From positions 1-39,260 of the IMG/VR virus record IMGVR_UViG_3300031364_000008: 39,260 nucleotides of DNA, one strand, 5' to 3'. Source of the stretch: a virus. This document shows, piece by piece, positions 36,104 through 39,260 of the stretch. A program made the position numbers and the translations under genes. Under the pieces are notes generated by a model, which worked only from the letters and a program-made list of their open reading frames with translations, was not told where the DNA came from and did not search any database. How positions within the stretch are numbered: the first letter of the stretch is position 1; every line of letters starts with the position of its first letter.

Positions 36104-37855
36104 CTACTGGACGGGTGGGTTCTCTATTTTTTCTTTTACTTTACCCATAAACTCATTAACAACCTGGGCTTTATATTCTTCAGTCTGCATCATTTCGATT
36201 TGTTTTTGTTTGGCCTCCAGCTCTCGTATAAGCGCGTCCCGCTCCGGTATCATTCCGTTGTCCGGGAATCTTTTCAACGTTTGTACGGCGTTTGTGATTC
36301 CGGCGGAAAACAGATTTGTCATTGTTTGAGCTATGGCCCCTTCATCCCACAAAGAACCGGCCCCAACGTCAACCTTGATTCTGAATTTCGCTTTCGTGGC
36401 TTTAGCCGGGTCAAACTCGGCCATTTTTCTCTGACCCTCAACGTCTATTGCGATGCTTCTCGGTATCTTATATTTTTTCAGCATGAATTCAAGCCAGATA
36501 TATTCGTTATCCTCCACCAATTGGTAAAGGTTGGCCTGAACGTCGTTTAACGGAATCGCGGAATTTTTTGACTGCTGAATCAGAGCGGAGGTGTTTTCTG
36601 GTTTTGCGCTTCCAAGAAAAGCGTCGGACACTCCTAAAAGATTAAGGGTTTGCTCCATCGCCAAAGTGAGGATGTCCAAAAAGTGATTTGCTATCTGCCC
36701 CGGCTGCGTCATGGATATTATGTTGTTTGGCTGTACGTTATCCAGCGCGCCGTCGTACAGAATTACTTCACCGACTTTGTTTGTTATTCCGTTCGGAAGG
36801 TATTGCTTATTAACCAAAATTTTAGGAATAGACATGTCGGCCAGATATTTGAAAAGTCTTGCAAAGGTTTTATCTATCTCCAGCTGATTTCCGACAAGGC
36901 CGGTCATGACAGCCTGACCGTGATATGAGTTTTTGATCGTGTCCCAATTCGCCCACGCAACGGGATAAATGGATAATTCCGTGTCTACATCCTTGCGTAT
37001 ATAGCATCCTCTGACGGATTTATTGAAATAAATCCTCCCGTTTTCTTCCCAATATTTTATGATATAGGTCGCTTTTCCGTACTCGGAATTTGAGTTTTCA
37101 AGCTCGTTTTTGCCTCTGTCTCCCGCCTGTTCCTCGTATTCTTTATCCGGCAGTATTAAATTTTCTATGTCTTTTTCCGACATCTTGTTTTCTTTTTTAT
37201 AATACTTGGCTTCCTTGCGGAGCTTTGAAACGACCTCTCTCCCAGCGATTATAATATAGGGCTGATACGGTTTTCCGTTGACGTTTACTCTCGGGTCGTT
37301 TGGATTTCCAAAAAACACGTTGCACCCGTCGACGGCCTCCGTAATAAATTCGCCCATAATCGGAACGGGTTCCATGTAATCATTCCCAAAATCATCGGTT
37401 ATTTCCGTCATTCCGTAGGTCTGACCCGTATCATAAGAGGCGTCCCAATAAGTATGTGTCGCCATATCTCCCGTTAGTGCGGCGTCTTTAAGGATTCTTC
37501 TTATCAAAGAATCCATTTTTAAGCGCTCCCACCTGTCTTTGTGGTTGCTCATGAGATACTCTGACAAGTTAAGAAGCTCTCTCTCTCCCTGATCCTCGGT
37601 CATTTCATCGATGTTTTCAACGGTATACTGAGCTCTCACGGTGCTTGTGACCGTAGCGGAGGTCAGGTGTTTGATCGCTCTTTGGGAAATCGGCATGATA
37701 AAAGGTCTTAAACCCTTTAAATTAACACCGTCAAAATGCTGGTTGTTAAACACTCTGATATTGCGGTTGATCGTGGCGTAATAGTCCGGAGAAAGAGAAT
37801 GGTTGTAGTCTATTCCTTCCTTGTAAAGCTTCCAGTCATTTGTCATTTCGTCCAT
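36104..37855 (-). CDS. Portal protein
   Basis: 583 residues; GAGAGGAT is about 10 bases upstream, and an ATG at 37846 could serve as well. NRNIRVFNNQHFDGVNLKGL near the start, an ATVTSTVRAQYTVENI strand, VDGCNVFFGNPNDPRVNVNG in the centre, and GVSDAFLGSAKPENTSALIQ toward the clip and stem resemble portals of podovirus-like Firmicute phages. The C-terminal helix (RELEAKQKQIEMMQTEEYKA) would form the barrel. It is the dodecameric gate for TerL. Confidence 0.85.
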   Translation of the reverse strand: MDEMTNDWKLYKEGIDYNHSLSPDYYATINRNIRVFNNQHFDGVNLKGLRPFIMPISQRAIKHLTSATVTSTVRAQYTVENIDEMTEDQGERELLNLSEYLMSNHKDRWERLKMDSLIRRILKDAALTGDMATHTYWDASYDTGQTYGMTEITDDFGNDYMEPVPIMGEFITEAVDGCNVFFGNPNDPRVNVNGKPYQPYIIIAGREVVSKLRKEAKYYKKENKMSEKDIENLILPDKEYEEQAGDRGKNELENSNSEYGKATYIIKYWEENGRIYFNKSVRGCYIRKDVDTELSIYPVAWANWDTIKNSYHGQAVMTGLVGNQLEIDKTFARLFKYLADMSIPKILVNKQYLPNGITNKVGEVILYDGALDNVQPNNIISMTQPGQIANHFLDILTLAMEQTLNLLGVSDAFLGSAKPENTSALIQQSKNSAIPLNDVQANLYQLVEDNEYIWLEFMLKKYKIPRSIAIDVEGQRKMAEFDPAKATKAKFRIKVDVGAGSLWDEGAIAQTMTNLFSAGITNAVQTLKRFPDNGMIPERDALIRELEAKQKQIEMMQTEEYKAQVVNEFMGKVKEKIENPPVQ

Positions 37856-38096
37856 ATACTAATATCCTCTCTTCGTCGCTATATCCGTCGACTTCATCCA
37901 GCGCATCCCATATATCAGATTCTTTTTTTGCCGCTTTTTCAATTTCCTTTTTCTCCGAAACGTTTTTTATAATTTGAACCGGATTCTTGATTTTTGGAGG
38001 CTCCGCGCCCTTGGACATTATCGAGTGGTACTTCCATCCCATTCTGAATCCAAATAAAAAAAGCAGGACACTTATTCCCGCAAATAAATATTCCAT
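37836..38096 (-). CDS. Small membrane-anchored protein between TerL and portal
   Basis: 86 residues; start on the TerL stop (TAATG). An N-terminal hydrophobic helix (MEYLFAGISVLLFLFGFRMG) is followed by a basic then acidic cytoplasmic-type tail (KNVSEKKEIEKAAKKESDIW). A membrane protein in this position is unusual in a head operon; it might tether assembly or alter superinfection. Function unknown. Confidence 0.65.
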   Translation of the reverse strand: MEYLFAGISVLLFLFGFRMGWKYHSIMSKGAEPPKIKNPVQIIKNVSEKKEIEKAAKKESDIWDALDEVDGYSDEERILVYGRNDK

Positions 38097-39259
38097 TATT
38101 CCCTCACAAACTCACAAAAGCTTTTGTCGCAGTCGTAAAAACTAACTTCATTCTTAACGTATACACCGAACGGGTCGGGCATCATTTCTTTTACCGGGAC
38201 GTTACCGGGGCGGGGCCTTCCGGCTGTCCAATACCTTATTGCATCAGGCCCGTGAGTTAATTCGTGTGGTTCGGTAGCTACGTCGTTAGGGTCTTTATCG
38301 TCTTTTTGCACTTGCGGTAAGCACCGAATAATATTTTCGCAATTACTTAAAAATACGATATGCGCCGTTTCTTTTCCAAATTCATCCACGTATGGGGCCA
38401 GCCATTCTTTAAGATTTAACCACCCCTGTTTTCTGTTGTTTGATGCTTTCCATAATCTAATCCCGTGTTGACCAAATATCTCGGCGGTATTCAGGCCCGT
38501 TTCCCGCTGCCTGTTCCACAAATCCGGAGGCGCAAGGTATTGGTATATTTCTTCTCCGTCGTTTACCCTTAGTATTTCTTTAGCTGCTTCCGATATAATC
38601 AGTCCGCTTTTATACACTTCTTTATAAACGTAAGCTTTTTTTTGCCAATCAACAGCTATCCAATATGCCGCGAGCTTATCAAGTCCATAATCAAGAGTAA
38701 CGTATTTTCTCCAGTCTGATTGGATGTCAAACGGTTCTATAACGTGGATATATTTTCTAAACTCAACGAAAAACGCTCCTCCGGGTATACCGTATTCCCC
38801 AATCCCGACAACAAGATATCTTTCCGGATCATACAGCGCATTTGGCTTTCCGTCTATTTCTTTGACGTTTATGATTTCAATATCATCATGGTCTGCTTTC
38901 GATAAAAATTCATTGTCTTTATGTGTAGTAGTGAGGCGAAAAGTGTCTGACCTTTCCACGTCCCAAAACATTGTTTTGGTCCAGTGCGCGTTAATCCAGG
39001 GGTTATAAGTTAATGTTATTTGCTTCCATAATCCCGCCTCTTCTATTTCTATGCCGCGTATGGATTCACACAACGTTTTAAATGCTTCCTGGCTATCAAT
39101 CTCGTATGCTTCTTCGCACCACACCCAACAAAGAACACCTTTCGCAACATTGATAGAAGTTAGTTTTAACGGATCATCAAATCCCCTAAAAAGTATTTTT
39201 TGTCCGGTTGATTTGTATGTTGCCTCGCAGGGGTTAAGAGTAAATTTCCAGAGGTGTGT
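38096..39259 (-). CDS. terL: Terminase large subunit, C-terminal part (cut by contig end)
   Basis: This part includes the terminal redundancy; the non-duplicated piece is 38096-39133. The Walker B region reads VLCWVWCEEA just inside the junction, with the two acidic residues expected for ATP hydrolysis. Further on, VTLDYGLDKLAAYW and HGPDAIRYW carry aspartates at positions typical of the RNase H-like nuclease domain that makes the headful cut. The stop codon overlaps the start of the next small gene (TAATG), showing an operon. The Walker motifs place it in the terminase large subunit family with high confidence. Confidence 0.93.
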   Translation of the reverse strand, partial: THLWKFTLNPCEATYKSTGQKILFRGFDDPLKLTSINVAKGVLCWVWCEEAYEIDSQEAFKTLCESIRGIEIEEAGLWKQITLTYNPWINAHWTKTMFWDVERSDTFRLTTTHKDNEFLSKADHDDIEIINVKEIDGKPNALYDPERYLVVGIGEYGIPGGAFFVEFRKYIHVIEPFDIQSDWRKYVTLDYGLDKLAAYWIAVDWQKKAYVYKEVYKSGLIISEAAKEILRVNDGEEIYQYLAPPDLWNRQRETGLNTAEIFGQHGIRLWKASNNRKQGWLNLKEWLAPYVDEFGKETAHIVFLSNCENIIRCLPQVQKDDKDPNDVATEPHELTHGPDAIRYWTAGRPRPGNVPVKEMMPDPFGVYVKNEVSFYDCDKSFCEFVRE

Positions 39260-39260
39260 T
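39135..39260. repeat. Terminal redundancy of a circular assembly (right copy)
   Basis: Second copy of bases 2-127. Removing one copy leaves a circle of about 39,134 bp and restores the intact large terminase gene. Confidence 0.9.

Overview
The window is a complete temperate phage genome, assembled as a circle and cut inside the large terminase gene. Bases 2-127 recur at 39135-39260, so the unique circle is about 39,134 bp. Nearly every gene starts behind an AGGAGG-type ribosome binding site. A phi-LC3-like holin, an L-Ala-D-Glu peptidase endolysin and a DnaD/helicase-loader replication module point to a Gram-positive host, most likely a gut Clostridium-like Firmicute (inference). There is no tape measure, tail tube, baseplate or RNA polymerase gene. 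TerL, portal, scaffold, P22-type coat, a gp4-like adaptor, a propeller-type stabilisation protein and two very large ejection-type proteins instead suggest a short-tailed, P22-like virion with headful packaging.

Layout. (1) The minus-strand late operon runs from about 1.8 kb leftward through the ends: RHH regulator, TerS, a small basic protein, TerL (split by the cut), portal, scaffold, coat, decoration and adhesin-like proteins, adaptor, stabiliser, fibre, ejection proteins, holin and endolysin (ends at 19176). (2) A 38 kDa-class serine-protease cargo gene (27968-28732) sits inside it with its own promoter and terminator. (3) At 18655-19074 a separate minus-strand promoter and terminator frame a ~385-nt transcript with no convincing gene, a candidate structured RNA. 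(4) The lysogeny module at 16.8-18.7 kb holds an XRE repressor, a tyrosine integrase and an attP candidate with a tRNA-Ser-like core, plus a 43-codon antisense ORF with a near-consensus promoter under the repressor 3' end. (5) The minus-strand early operon (16.6 to 3.96 kb) starts at a TTGACA-17-TACAAT promoter. It carries excisionase-like HTH, Sak-type annealing protein, PD-(D/E)XK exonuclease, NinB-like protein, HNH, replication organiser, helicase loader, YopX, RusA, a zone of shuffled small-gene cassettes (4.8-8.9 kb), and ends in a RinA/ArpU-like late activator. (6) A plus-strand accessory operon (1966-3372), with palindromic operators in and near its promoter, encodes a 57-aa protein, a J-domain protein and two small proteins. 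Between its first two genes lies a three-way junction matching a type I hammerhead ribozyme.

How it works together: the repressor holds the early promoter. On induction, recombination and replication genes recruit the host DnaB helicase, and the RinA-like protein at the end of the early operon presumably switches on the late genes. The protease, the plus-strand operon and the RNA at 19 kb each have their own promoter, so they could be expressed from the prophage. No tRNA gene, CRISPR array, insertion sequence or reverse transcriptase was seen.
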